The notes: generated by a model from the sequence alone, not told the origin. Counted from the first letter of the stretch, positions 53,810 through 62,146 are shown. The stretch is DNA of 64,000 nucleotides from Haloactinomyces albus (GCF_031458135.1 NZ_JAVDXW010000001.1:3162001-3226000), one strand, 5' to 3'. Numbers and translations: made by a program.

Positions 53810-54709
53810 ATGAACAAGACGCTTCAGGTCAACGACCGTGCGAAGACCGCAGCCCGGTTGCTCAAGTCGTCGGCCAAGAGCAGCTATGACCCCGAGGTCG
53901 ATATCGACTGGGACGCGCCACTGGCCGAGTCACAGCCCTACATTCCCGTCAAGCGGAGTTCGCTGTACGGCACGTCGCTGTGGGAGCAGCTCACCGAGCA
54001 ACAGCGGATCGAACTGACCAAGCACGAGTTCGCCAGCATCGCCTCGAACGGTCTGTGGTTCGAGATCCTGCTGATGCAGATGCTGCTCAAGGACGTCTAC
54101 AGCAGGGACCCGCGCACCGCTCACGCCCAGTACGCGCTGACCGAGGTCGCCGACGAGTGCCGTCACTCCACGATGTTCGCCCGGGCGTGCGAGCGGGTGG
54201 GCGCACCCGCCTACGGGCCGATCCCGATCCTGCACCACGGCGGCAGGATTCTGCCCGCCGTGCTCAAGGGGCCCTCGGCGTACGCCTCGATCCTGGTCGC
54301 CGAGGAGATCCTCGACCGATTCCAGCGGGATCAGATGAACGACCCTGAGGTCCAGCCGCTGGTGCGCATGGTCAACCGCATCCACGTGCTGGAGGAGGCC
54401 CGCCACGTCACCTTCGCGCGGGAGGAGGTCACGCGCGGAATGCGGGAGTGCAATGCCGCGCAACGCGCCTATCACCAGTACTGGACCGCGCTGGTGTCCT
54501 TCTGCATCGTTCGTGCGCTGATCAACCCCCGTGTCTACAAGGCCGTGGGACTGCGCCCCAGGACCGCGCATCAGGCCGCGCTGAGCAATCCGCATTGGCA
54601 GGACACCGTGCACTGGGGTGGCGAGAAGATCATGTCTTTCCTGGACGAGGTCGGGCTCGTCGGCAAGCCCGGGATGAGCCTGTGGAAGAAGGCGGGGTTG
54701 ATCCGGTGA
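53810..54709 (+). CDS. AurF-type diiron oxygenase
   Basis: The 299-residue protein has the ligand set of the p-aminobenzoate N-oxygenase AurF family: Glu85 (LWFEIL), Glu116-x2-His119 (DECRH), Glu165/166 (VAEEIL), His192-x3-Glu196-x2-His199 (HVLEEARH). The His-x3-Glu-x2-His spacing matches AurF. Such enzymes use a mu-peroxo diiron centre to oxidise amines or other small substrates. ATG at 53810 is used; the site upstream is weak. The stop overlaps the hydrolase start (GTGA). No biosynthetic cluster surrounds it, so it is more likely a housekeeping or detoxifying oxygenase. Confidence 0.87.
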   Translation: MNKTLQVNDRAKTAARLLKSSAKSSYDPEVDIDWDAPLAESQPYIPVKRSSLYGTSLWEQLTEQQRIELTKHEFASIASNGLWFEILLMQMLLKDVYSRDPRTAHAQYALTEVADECRHSTMFARACERVGAPAYGPIPILHHGGRILPAVLKGPSAYASILVAEEILDRFQRDQMNDPEVQPLVRMVNRIHVLEEARHVTFAREEVTRGMRECNAAQRAYHQYWTALVSFCIVRALINPRVYKAVGLRPRTAHQAALSNPHWQDTVHWGGEKIMSFLDEVGLVGKPGMSLWKKAGLIR

Positions 54710-55617
54710 CCGTCGAACAACACGTCGCTGCCGCACCGACTTTCACGGCCGGCGACGGAACCGACCTACGGGTGCACGAGGACGGTCCTTCGGAGGCACC
54801 GATCACGGTCGTGTTCGTGCACGGTTGGACATTGAGCAGGCACAGCTGGGATCGCGTGGTGGCGGAGTTGCCCGTCGCGGCGGGGATGTCGGTGCGCAGC
54901 ATGAGTTTCGATCTGCGCGGGCACGGGGATTCCGATCCCGCACCGGCCGGGACGGCGACGATCCGGCAGTGCGCGGACGATCTCGCCGAACTGCTCGCCG
55001 ATCGGGTGCCGGAGGGACCGGTCGTGCTCGCCGGCCACTCGATGGGCGGTATGACGGTGATGGCACTGGCCGAGCGGCACCCGCAGCTGTTCGCCGATCG
55101 GGTGAGCGGTGTCGCGCTGGTGGCCACCTCCAGTGGCGACCTTGCCGCGCCGTCTCTCGGTCTGCCGAAGCCTCTCGCGGCGCTGTTCAACGCGGGCGAG
55201 CGCGCGGTGCGGTCCCGGCTCGCCGCCGCGCGTGGTCGGGCGGTGACCAAGCGTTCGCGGTGGATGCGTCCCGGGCTGCGCTGGCTGCTGTTCGGAGCGG
55301 AACCGGCCCGCGCCGATATCGCCGCGACCGCGGACTGGGTGGCGGCGTGCCATCCGCCGAGCATGGCCGGTTTCCGTGCCTCGCTGGCCGACCACGACCG
55401 GGTGGAAGCGCTGGCGGCGCTGCGCTCGATCCCGGTGGTGGTGCTGGCAGGTTTGGCCGATCGGCTGTGCCCGTATCCGCACGCCCGGCGCATCGTCGAG
55501 ACACTGCCGCACGCCGAGCACCTGGTCTACGCCGGTGCCGGACACATGCTGCCGCTGGAGCGGAGTGACGAGGTGACCGCGAGGATCGCCGATCTCGTTC
55601 GTACGGTGGTGCGGTGA
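54706..55617 (+). CDS. Alpha/beta hydrolase coupled to AurF-type oxygenase
   Basis: The 303-residue protein has the oxyanion motif VFVHGWTLSR, the DLRGHGDSD loop, the nucleophile elbow GHSMGG with Ser112, an acid near LAGLADRLCP and the histidine in GAGHMLPLE. This is a complete hydrolase triad. GTG at 54706 overlaps the oxygenase stop, so the pair is translated together and may act in sequence on a lipid or ester. LipV-like proteins occur near this locus in mycobacteria, but orthology is uncertain. Confidence 0.88.
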   Translation: MTVEQHVAAAPTFTAGDGTDLRVHEDGPSEAPITVVFVHGWTLSRHSWDRVVAELPVAAGMSVRSMSFDLRGHGDSDPAPAGTATIRQCADDLAELLADRVPEGPVVLAGHSMGGMTVMALAERHPQLFADRVSGVALVATSSGDLAAPSLGLPKPLAALFNAGERAVRSRLAAARGRAVTKRSRWMRPGLRWLLFGAEPARADIAATADWVAACHPPSMAGFRASLADHDRVEALAALRSIPVVVLAGLADRLCPYPHARRIVETLPHAEHLVYAGAGHMLPLERSDEVTARIADLVRTVVR

Positions 55618-55743
55618 CCTGCTGTCGCTCGGACCTCCCGGCCCGGCCGGTATCCCGGTGAGGTCCGCGCGGCACCGTTCTCGTCGGGGTTCGTTCGGTA
55701 CCGTGGTCGGGTGCATCGTCCGCATCTTGACGAGAGGACCCCC

Positions 55744-56106
55744 GTGGGACAGCACACGAGTGACGGCATCCACCATCACGGCTACGTCGAGGACGCGCCG
55801 CTGAACACCGCCCTGTCCGCGCACGACCGCCTTTCCCGGCTGGATGTGGCGGAGGTGCTGCACACTCCGGAGGAGGTGGCGCAGTGGTTGGCCACCACGT
55901 TGCGCGCGGCCATGGGCAAGTCCGAGGACGATGTGGCGTTCAGCGACGAGTGGGACCAGTGGGTCAAGTACGCTCAGGCGGGTGAAACCGTCACCACCGG
56001 CCTGCGTCATGGCCCCACGATCAGCGTGGTGGCGGTGCCCGAGGACGACTGCCGGTGCGAGGCGACTCCCCTCGTTCCCGTCGGTGGTAAAAAGCGCAGC
56101 CGGTGA
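55744..56106 (+). CDS. Conserved hypothetical protein
   Basis: The 120-residue protein has a His-rich start (DGIHHHGYVED), a predicted helical middle (VAEVLHTPEEVAQWLATTLRA) and a C-terminal strand region ending in DDCRCEATPLVPVGGKK. I do not recognise a family. GTG at 55744 follows GAGAGG at six bases. The short acidic helix-rich centre with a CRC pair could bind metal. It lies alone between the hydrolase and the FasR-like gene. Confidence 0.6.
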   Translation: MGQHTSDGIHHHGYVEDAPLNTALSAHDRLSRLDVAEVLHTPEEVAQWLATTLRAAMGKSEDDVAFSDEWDQWVKYAQAGETVTTGLRHGPTISVVAVPEDDCRCEATPLVPVGGKKRSR

Positions 56107-56298
56107 CGTGGATCCTTATCCTGCTGCTCGAGTGATCGGCCTGGGCAGGATGACCAGTTCCGGCGTTCCGGTTCGATGCATTGCAAGGCAGTAGGCCACG
56201 TGGCGTAGGTGGCTACTCGATGTGGCCTGCATCGTCGCAAGGCACGAACCGGGGCGGCGGTTCAGGACCACAGTGCCCGGTCATAGTAAAAGCGATCT

Positions 56299-56934
56299 TT
56301 ATCCCTGTTGGAGGGGGAAACCGGCGAGCCCTTTCCACGCGAGGGTCGACATCAGGTGCACGGCCTCGTCCCGGGAGATCGAGTTCGGAGTGTCCAGCCA
56401 GTCGCGGGCGGTGACCTGGCTGAGGCCGACCAGTCCGACCGCGAGCAGGCGTGCCCGTTCGTGATCGAGACCTGCGTCGGCGGTGACGGCTTCGGCGACC
56501 GCGTCGACGCATGCGGACAGCGCGCCCTCGACGGCCTGCTCGACCGCGGGTTCCCCGCGCAGGTCGGACTCGAACACGAGGCGGAACGCCTGGTCCTCAC
56601 CGTCGACGAACTCGTAGAGGGCCCCCACGGCGGCGCGCACGCGGTGCTTGTTCTCCGGGGTGGACTCGATTGCTTCCCGGACGCGCCGGACCATCTCGGA
56701 GCCGTGGGTCTCCAGCAGCGCCAGATACAGTTCCAGCTTGCTGGGGAAGTGCTGGTAGAGCACGGGCTTGCTGACTCCGGCCTGCTCGGCGATGTCGTCC
56801 ATCGCGGCAGCGTGGTAACCGTTGGCCACGAACACGTGCTGAGCTGCCGTGAGCAGTTGTGCCCGGCGCGCGTCACGGGGCAGCCGTACCCCACGGGCAG
56901 GCTGCTCGGTGCTCTGCTGCACGGTCTCGGTCAT
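56299..56934 (-). CDS. fasR: TetR-family regulator, FasR-like
   Basis: The 211-residue protein is close throughout to the mycobacterial FasR (Rv3208) I recall: LPRDARRAQLLTAAQHVFVA, GYHAAAMDDIAEQAGVSKPV, LYQHFPSKLELYLALLETH and, in the ligand domain, FRLVFESDLRGEPAVEQ and ARLLAVGLVGLSQVTARDWL. FasR activates fatty acid synthase genes and responds to long acyl-CoA. ATG at 56934 follows GGAGG. DUF3107, DUF3152 and moeZ neighbours support orthology. A palindrome upstream at 56996-57013 may be its own binding site. Confidence 0.82.
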   Translation of the reverse strand: MTETVQQSTEQPARGVRLPRDARRAQLLTAAQHVFVANGYHAAAMDDIAEQAGVSKPVLYQHFPSKLELYLALLETHGSEMVRRVREAIESTPENKHRVRAAVGALYEFVDGEDQAFRLVFESDLRGEPAVEQAVEGALSACVDAVAEAVTADAGLDHERARLLAVGLVGLSQVTARDWLDTPNSISRDEAVHLMSTLAWKGLAGFPLQQG

Positions 56935-56995
56935 GCGTGTCCTCCACCGGATGCTGCGGACCCGGCCGGGGCCGTCCGTGCCGGGGTTCCCCCAA

Positions 56996-57013
56996 CTTTA
57001 CTTGTCGGTAAAG
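56996..57013. promoter_or_regulatory. Inverted repeat between fasR and DUF3152 gene
   Basis: CTTTAC-TTGTCG-GTAAAG is a perfect 6-bp inverted repeat with a 6-base centre, of TetR-operator size, 60 bases upstream of fasR in the 326-base divergent gap. The remainder of the gap has no supported gene. Confidence 0.5.
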
Positions 57014-57260
57014 GAGGATGGGCCGTTGCCCGAGGATTGCCGCGCTCGTCAGGAGCTTTCGGCTGCGGCGGTTCGTCGCTTTCGGTGACCATGTCCGCCG
57101 GATCGGTGACTGTACGTACCCGTACTCCCTGTTTCGGGCAGTTGCTGTGGCACCCTGGAGCATGCCCAGGGTCGAGGACCGATCGAGTGGCGACCCCACC
57201 GCTCGGCGTGGCCGGTGCCCGACGGCCGCCCGGAAAGGCCGGACCGAAAATGGGGGAACA

Positions 57261-58250
57261 GTGGATTCGCAGCATCGAAATCGAAAGCGGCCCCGAGCGG
57301 AGCCCCTGGCGGCATCCTGGCACCCGGCGAGTTCGGCCGAGGCGGAGCGTGCGAACGATTCGCGACGGCGCCCGCAACGCCGGAAGGGACGGTTCTCGCA
57401 GTACGGCTGGAGTGTGTTCGCCATTCCGGTGATGATCGTCCTCTCCGCGCTGGCGACGTTCCAGGCCGCCGAACCCCCGCGGGGGAACGCGGGCAAGCCG
57501 GAAGCCAGTGCCGGTGCCACTCGGACGAAGGCGAGCACACCACCGGTCGTCACCGAGGCACCGAAGGGCAAGTCCTACGACTCCGAGTTGTTCTCGGCGG
57601 AATTACCACCGGGAGCACCGATCCCCAAGAACGGAACGGGCACCTTCGACGTGGTCCCCGGGACCTCCTCCCGTGTCGGCTCCGGGGAGTTGTATCGCTA
57701 CACGATCGAGATCGAGCACGGGGTCACCCTGACCGAGGGCAACGACACGTTCGCTCGCCTGGTCCAGCAGACGTTGTCCGACCCCCGTAGTTGGACCAAC
57801 CCGAGAGGCGGGGGAATCTCCCTGCAGCGCGTGGACGAGGAGGGGCCGCCTCCGGACTTCCGCGTGACCCTGCTCAGCCAGAACACGGCCAGGGAGACCT
57901 GCGGCTACAGCAGCGGACTGCCTTACGACAGCTCGTGCCGGATCGGGGAACGGGTGTACATCAGTGCCGCCCGGTGGGTGCGGGGTGCCGTCTCGTTCGA
58001 CGGTGACATCGGTACCTACCGGCGTTATGCCATCAATCACGAGGTCGGCCATGTCTTCGGCAACGGGCACGCGGCCTGCCCGGAGCAGGGTGTACTGGCG
58101 CCGGTCATGATGCAGCAGACGTTCAGCGTGGCCAACAACGAGTTGCACCGGCTGAACGAGCGGGTATCGCAAGGTACCGACATCCCGGCCAACGGCTTGG
58201 TGTGTGAACCGAACGCCTGGCCGTTCCCACTGGGCAAGCATGCGGAATGA
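57261..58250 (+). CDS. DUF3152 protein with metzincin-type zinc motif
   Basis: The 329-residue protein has a basic cytoplasmic N-terminus, one membrane helix (residues about 50-67, VFAIPVMIVLSALATF) and an outer domain of the DUF3152 family. His260-Glu-x2-His264-x5-His270 (HEVGHVFGNGH) is exactly the HExxHxxGxxH metzincin zinc site, so it may be a surface metalloprotease. Cysteines in ETCGYSS and SSCRIG could pair. GTG at 57261 follows GGGGGA. It sits as in M. tuberculosis (Rv3207c) between fasR and moeZ. Confidence 0.85.
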   Translation: MDSQHRNRKRPRAEPLAASWHPASSAEAERANDSRRRPQRRKGRFSQYGWSVFAIPVMIVLSALATFQAAEPPRGNAGKPEASAGATRTKASTPPVVTEAPKGKSYDSELFSAELPPGAPIPKNGTGTFDVVPGTSSRVGSGELYRYTIEIEHGVTLTEGNDTFARLVQQTLSDPRSWTNPRGGGISLQRVDEEGPPPDFRVTLLSQNTARETCGYSSGLPYDSSCRIGERVYISAARWVRGAVSFDGDIGTYRRYAINHEVGHVFGNGHAACPEQGVLAPVMMQQTFSVANNELHRLNERVSQGTDIPANGLVCEPNAWPFPLGKHAE

Positions 58251-58484
58251 ACGAGGACAGGCGGCGGGGCGAGCACCGCTACCGCGGCACAGCACAGTCC
58301 GCGGCCCACGCGTGGTCTCCCAAGGATTGGGAACACTTGGGGGCGGGAATGCGGACCGGTCGGTCTTGCGTTGCAGACTTCGTGAGGCGCTCGCCTGCGG
58401 CGGGTACCCTACGAAGGTTCGGGACCGAACTGTCACCAGCACAGGACCCGAGCGAAGCAAGCACCACTGAGGAGGAGCTCGGAG

Positions 58485-59687
58485 ATGTCCGGCGAGGCAA
58501 CGCAGGGTAGTCCGGCCCAGGATGCGGCGACACTGCCGCCGCTCGTCGAGCCGGCGGCGGAGCTGACCAAGGACGAGGTCGCCCGCTACAGCCGCCACTT
58601 GATCATCCCGGATGTCGGGATGGCGGGCCAGAAACGTCTGAAGAACGCAAAGGTTCTGGTCATCGGTGCGGGAGGGCTGGGAAGCCCGGCACTGCTCTAT
58701 CTCGCCGCCGCCGGTGTGGGCACCCTCGGCATCGTGGAGTTCGATGCCGTGGACGAATCCAATCTGCATCGCCAGATCATCCACGGTCAGTCCGATCTGA
58801 ACCGCTCGAAGGGCGAGTCGGCCAAGGACTCGATCCTCGAGGTCAACCCGCTCGTGCAGGTCAACCTGCACGAGACGCACCTGACGTCGGACAACGCGCT
58901 GGATATTTTCCGCGACTACGACCTGATCCTGGACGGCACCGACAACTTCGCCACCCGGTACCTGGTCAACGATGCCGCGGTGCTGCTGGGCAAGCCCTAC
59001 GTGTGGGGCTCGATCTTCCGTTTCGAGGGCCAGGCCAGCGTGTTCTGGGAGAAGCACGGCCCGAACTACCGTGACCTGTACCCGGAACCGCCGCCGCCCG
59101 GGATGGTGCCCTCCTGCGCCGAGGGTGGCGTGCTCGGTGTGCTGTGCGCCTCGATCGGATCGATCATGGTCAACGAGGCGATCAAGCTCATCACCGGGAT
59201 CGGGGAAACCCTGCTCGGCCGGCTGATGATCTACGACGCGCTCGAGATGAGCTACCGCACCGTCAAGATCCGCAAGGATCCCAACGCCGATAAGGTCACC
59301 GAGCTCATCGACTACGACGCGTTCTGCGGTGTGGTCTCCGACGAGGCTCAGCAGGCAGCAGCGGGGAGCACCATCACTCCTCGCGAGCTCAAGGAGAAGT
59401 TCGACGCAGGGGAGAAGTTCGACCTGATCGACGTCCGGGAACCGCACGAGTACGAGATCGTCAAGATCGACGGTTCGACACTGATCCCCAAGGACCGCAT
59501 CCTGTCCGGTGAGGCGCTCGCGGAACTTCCGCAGGACCGCCAGATCGTGCTGCACTGCAAGTCCGGCGCGCGTTCCGCCGAGGCGCTCGCGGCGCTGCAG
59601 AAGGCCGGCTTCTCGGATGCCGTGCACGTCGGTGGCGGTGTCCTCGGCTGGGCCAACGAGGTCGACCAGAGCCTGCCGACCTACTGA
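58485..59687 (+). CDS. moeZ: Adenylyltransferase/sulfurtransferase MoeZ
   Basis: The 400-residue protein joins an N-terminal E1-like ThiF/MoeB domain (VLVIGAGGLGSPALLYLAA, RHLIIPDVG, DGTDNFATRYLVND) to a C-terminal rhodanese domain whose active Cys358 lies in HCKSGARS. It adenylates sulfur-carrier proteins such as MoaD, CysO or ThiS at their C-terminus and passes sulfur to them. The CxxC zinc pairs of enteric MoeB are not seen, as in mycobacterial MoeZ. ATG at 58485 follows AGGAGGAG. A 16-bp hairpin ends the unit. Confidence 0.94.
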   Translation: MSGEATQGSPAQDAATLPPLVEPAAELTKDEVARYSRHLIIPDVGMAGQKRLKNAKVLVIGAGGLGSPALLYLAAAGVGTLGIVEFDAVDESNLHRQIIHGQSDLNRSKGESAKDSILEVNPLVQVNLHETHLTSDNALDIFRDYDLILDGTDNFATRYLVNDAAVLLGKPYVWGSIFRFEGQASVFWEKHGPNYRDLYPEPPPPGMVPSCAEGGVLGVLCASIGSIMVNEAIKLITGIGETLLGRLMIYDALEMSYRTVKIRKDPNADKVTELIDYDAFCGVVSDEAQQAAAGSTITPRELKEKFDAGEKFDLIDVREPHEYEIVKIDGSTLIPKDRILSGEALAELPQDRQIVLHCKSGARSAEALAALQKAGFSDAVHVGGGVLGWANEVDQSLPTY

Positions 59688-59710
59688 GGACCGCTTTCAC
59701 CATCACCTGG

Positions 59711-59753
59711 CACCGGTCGGGGCTTGTGCATCCGGCGCAAGCCCCGACCGGTG
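59711..59753 (+). terminator. Strong terminator after moeZ
   Basis: CACCGGTCGGGGCTTG (59711-59726) and its complement (59738-59753) form a perfect 16-bp stem with an 11-base loop, 23 bases after the stop. Confidence 0.85.
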
Positions 59754-59824
59754 ACGCAGGATGGCCGGTGTGGACGGCTTGCCACTGTATGGCGCAAGTG
59801 TGCGAGCGGTACCATGATCGTTCC

Positions 59825-60055
59825 ATGGCGCGAATGAATCTTCACGGCGTGCCGGACGAGGTCTATGCCGCTCTCGTCAAGGGAGCCGAGGAAAATCGTC
59901 GGCCCTTGAACGCTTTTGTCGTGGAACGACTCGCCGAGGTTGCCAACGTCGTCAACATGGCGGATTATGTCGCCTCCTACACGCCGCCCGTGGGCACAGG
60001 TGTGACCGTTGATGACGCTGTCGCCGCCGTACGAGAGGTGCGCGACGCGTCATGA
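59825..60055 (+). CDS. VapB/FitA-like antitoxin without toxin
   Basis: The 76-residue protein begins with a ribbon-helix-helix pattern (ARMNLHGVPDEVYAALVKGA, then NRRPLNAFVVERLAEVA) and has a C-terminal tail (ADYVASYTPPVGTGVTVDDA) of the kind that neutralises PIN-domain toxins. ATG at 59825 lacks a ribosome site and may be leaderless. The stop overlaps a following ATG (ATGA), as in TA pairs, but that frame ends after 16 codons and no PIN motif exists downstream. It is therefore a probable solitary remnant, or a self-standing regulator. Confidence 0.72.
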   Translation: MARMNLHGVPDEVYAALVKGAEENRRPLNAFVVERLAEVANVVNMADYVASYTPPVGTGVTVDDAVAAVREVRDAS

Positions 60056-60157
60056 TTCAGGCTGCGTCGGGAGGCCGGTGCCGCTTCGACGTCATCGCGT
60101 AAGCGCGCATCGGGCGACGCCCCGGAGCGCCTGCCACGCTCAACGCTTCCGTGCGGG

Positions 60158-60170
60158 TAGCGTCTGCCTC
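60158..60170 (+). promoter_or_regulatory. -10 element for leaderless TIGR02569 gene
   Basis: TAGCGT (60158-60163) lies exactly seven bases before the GTG at 60171 with no ribosome site, the geometry of a leaderless transcript. Confidence 0.55.
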
Positions 60171-60977
60171 GTGAGTGCAACGCCGGAGCCGCCACCGCCG
60201 CATGTGCGCGCGGCGTTCGGAGCGCGCCTCGAAGAACCGGAACTGCTCGAGGGTGGCCTCGCTTGGCGCTGCGGTGCGGATGGCGAGGTCGTTCTCAAAC
60301 CGGTTTCCAGCACCGCTGAAGCAGCGTGGGTGGCGCAGGCCCTCGATTCCCTCGCGCCGGAGGAGGTTCGGCTGGCCAAACCGCTGCGGTCGACCGATGG
60401 ACGCTGGGTGGTCTCCGGCTGGGCGGCGACCCGGCACATCGATGGCCGACCGGAACCCCGCCATGACGAGGTCGTGGCGATGTCGCTTCGGTTGCACGCC
60501 AAGAGCCGAGTCCTGGCATATCCGCGGTTCCTGGACGCTCGCCAGGATATTTACGCCTTGGCCGATCGAATGGCCTGGGGCGAGGTGGAGTTTCCGCTGC
60601 AGGCCGACAAGGGCGGCAGGCTCTACGACGTTCTCGCCGGTTCGCGCCGCGAGATCCGATTGCGGCCACAGGTGGTACACGGGGACCTGTTCGGCAACGT
60701 GCTGTTCGCGGGGAACGCACCTCCCGGAATCATCGACTTCGCACCGTACTGGCGCCCTGCGGAGTGGGCGGCTGCGGTCGCCGTGATCGACGCGCTCGCC
60801 TGGGGCGGATCGGATGCGGCGATCGTGGAACGCTGGTCGCATCTGTCCGAGTGGCCGCAGGCGCTGCTGCGGGCGCTGCTGTTCCGGCTCGCCGTGCATG
60901 CGTTGCATCCGCGTGCCACGACGGCCTCGCTCGGGGGGTTGGAGTACGCCTCCCAAATGGTCCTCGAAGTCCTGTGA
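60171..60977 (+). CDS. TIGR02569 family protein, APH/kinase-like fold
   Basis: The 268-residue protein contains the phosphotransferase catalytic loop VHGDLFGNVLF (His170, Asp172, Asn176) and a following metal aspartate in IIDF (Asp189), which fits the aminoglycoside phosphotransferase/choline kinase fold. The N-lobe lysine is in VLKPV. This is the actinobacterial TIGR02569 group (Rv3205c), whose substrate is unknown. GTG at 60171 is likely leaderless. It lies next to moeZ in both this genome and mycobacteria. Confidence 0.83.
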   Translation: MSATPEPPPPHVRAAFGARLEEPELLEGGLAWRCGADGEVVLKPVSSTAEAAWVAQALDSLAPEEVRLAKPLRSTDGRWVVSGWAATRHIDGRPEPRHDEVVAMSLRLHAKSRVLAYPRFLDARQDIYALADRMAWGEVEFPLQADKGGRLYDVLAGSRREIRLRPQVVHGDLFGNVLFAGNAPPGIIDFAPYWRPAEWAAAVAVIDALAWGGSDAAIVERWSHLSEWPQALLRALLFRLAVHALHPRATTASLGGLEYASQMVLEVL

Positions 60978-61002
60978 ACGCAGCTCGTGCCACGATGGGT
61001 GC

Positions 61003-61836
61003 GTGAACGAGGCGACAACGGAGCAGCCGCTGGCGGGCTACACCGTCGGAGTCACGGCCGAGCGCAAAGCCGATGAACTCGGGGCTCTGCTGACCAGGCG
61101 GGGCGCGCACGTGATGCAGGGTGCGGCGATGCACACCGTGCCGCTGCCCGAGGATGGTGAACTCGCTGCAGCCACGACCGAGGTGCTGGCGGCCCCGGTT
61201 GATTTCGTCGTCGTCACCACCGGTGTCGGCTTCCGGGGGTGGCTGGAGGCTGCCGAGGAGAACGGTGTCGGAACGCGGCTGCTGGAGCAACTGCGCCCGG
61301 CACGGCTGCTGGCGCGTGGTGCCAAGGCGCGCGGCGCGATCCGGGGTGCCGGGCTCACCGTCGCGTGGAACGCTCCCTCGGAGGAATCCACCGAAGTCCT
61401 GCACCAGCTGCTGGAACACGATCTCCACGGCACCCGCGTGGTCGTGCAGGTGCACGGAAATCCGATGGTCGAGTTCCGGGCGAAGTTGAGCGAGGCGGGC
61501 GCCGAGGTCGTGCCGGTGGCGGTCTACCGGTGGACGGATCCGCTGGACCTCGATGCGCTGGACCGGCTGATCGGTGCGGTCATCGCCGGTGAGATCGATG
61601 CGCTGCCGTTCACCAGCGCCCCCGCGGCCGCGAACCTCCTGGATCGGGCGGACCGCATCGGGCAGGGCACGTCCTTGCGGGAGGCGATGCGCTCGCGCGT
61701 GCTGCTCGCGTGTGTCGGCCCGGTCACCGCCGCTCCGATCGCGCAGGAGGGTCTGCCGTACTCCGTGCCCGAGCGCGCGCGGACGGCCTCGCTGGTGCGG
61801 CTGCTCGCCGAGGAATTGCCCGCTCGCGAGGTGTGA
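61003..61836 (+). CDS. Uroporphyrinogen-III synthase (HemD)-like protein
   Basis: The 277-residue protein follows the two-domain HemD fold: YTVGVTAERKADELGALLTR at the start, DFVVVTTGVGFRGWL, LLARGAKARGAIRGAGL, VVQVHGNPM and FTSAPAAANLL, then CVGPVTAAPI. These are the usual HemD-family blocks. A genuine hemD sits with hemC and hemB, but no haem gene is adjacent here. It resembles Rv0260c, without the response-regulator C-terminal domain. GTG at 61003 has a CACGAT element six bases upstream and no ribosome site. Whether it makes uroporphyrinogen III is uncertain. Confidence 0.82.
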   Translation: MNEATTEQPLAGYTVGVTAERKADELGALLTRRGAHVMQGAAMHTVPLPEDGELAAATTEVLAAPVDFVVVTTGVGFRGWLEAAEENGVGTRLLEQLRPARLLARGAKARGAIRGAGLTVAWNAPSEESTEVLHQLLEHDLHGTRVVVQVHGNPMVEFRAKLSEAGAEVVPVAVYRWTDPLDLDALDRLIGAVIAGEIDALPFTSAPAAANLLDRADRIGQGTSLREAMRSRVLLACVGPVTAAPIAQEGLPYSVPERARTASLVRLLAEELPAREV

Positions 61837-61855
61837 GCCGCCGGATGTGCGTCGT

Positions 61856-62146
61856 TCAATCCGTGCCCCAGCGGTAACGGCGCATGTCCACGCGACCGTT
61901 GTCGGCGAGTACCCCCTCGGCCCGCAAGTGTTCGAGCTGCCGGTGCCGGAGATGCTCGGCGACGGTGCCGTTGGAGCGCAGAACTCGATACCAGGGCAGG
62001 TCGGCACCGTCCTCGGCGAGGATGCGGCCGACCAGGCGGGCCGAGCGCAGCCCGGCGAGTTCGGCGACGTCGCCGTAGCCCAGCACCCGCCCCGGCGGGA
62101 TCGATGCGACGACCGACCGAACCTGCTCCAGCGTCTGCTCGTCCAT
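61856..62146 (-). CDS. Alkyltransferase-like protein (ATL)
   Basis: The 96-residue protein matches the DNA-binding half of O6-alkylguanine-DNA alkyltransferase (VLGYGDVAELAG, ARLVGRIL). The active-site PCHR is PWYR here (Pro51-Trp52-Tyr53-Arg54), with Trp for the reactive Cys. ATL proteins bind O6-alkylguanine and direct nucleotide excision repair without repairing it. ATG at 62146 starts the family N-terminus. It is divergent from the adnA-like helicase gene, as Rv3204 is close to Rv3202c. Confidence 0.9.
   Translation of the reverse strand: MDEQTLEQVRSVVASIPPGRVLGYGDVAELAGLRSARLVGRILAEDGADLPWYRVLRSNGTVAEHLRHRQLEHLRAEGVLADNGRVDMRRYRWGTD

Noticed and set aside
60009-60170. In-frame extension of the TIGR02569 protein upstream to 60009
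   Set aside because: It overlaps the antitoxin gene, is Arg/His-rich and unlike the family, while the GTG at 60171 has perfect leaderless spacing.
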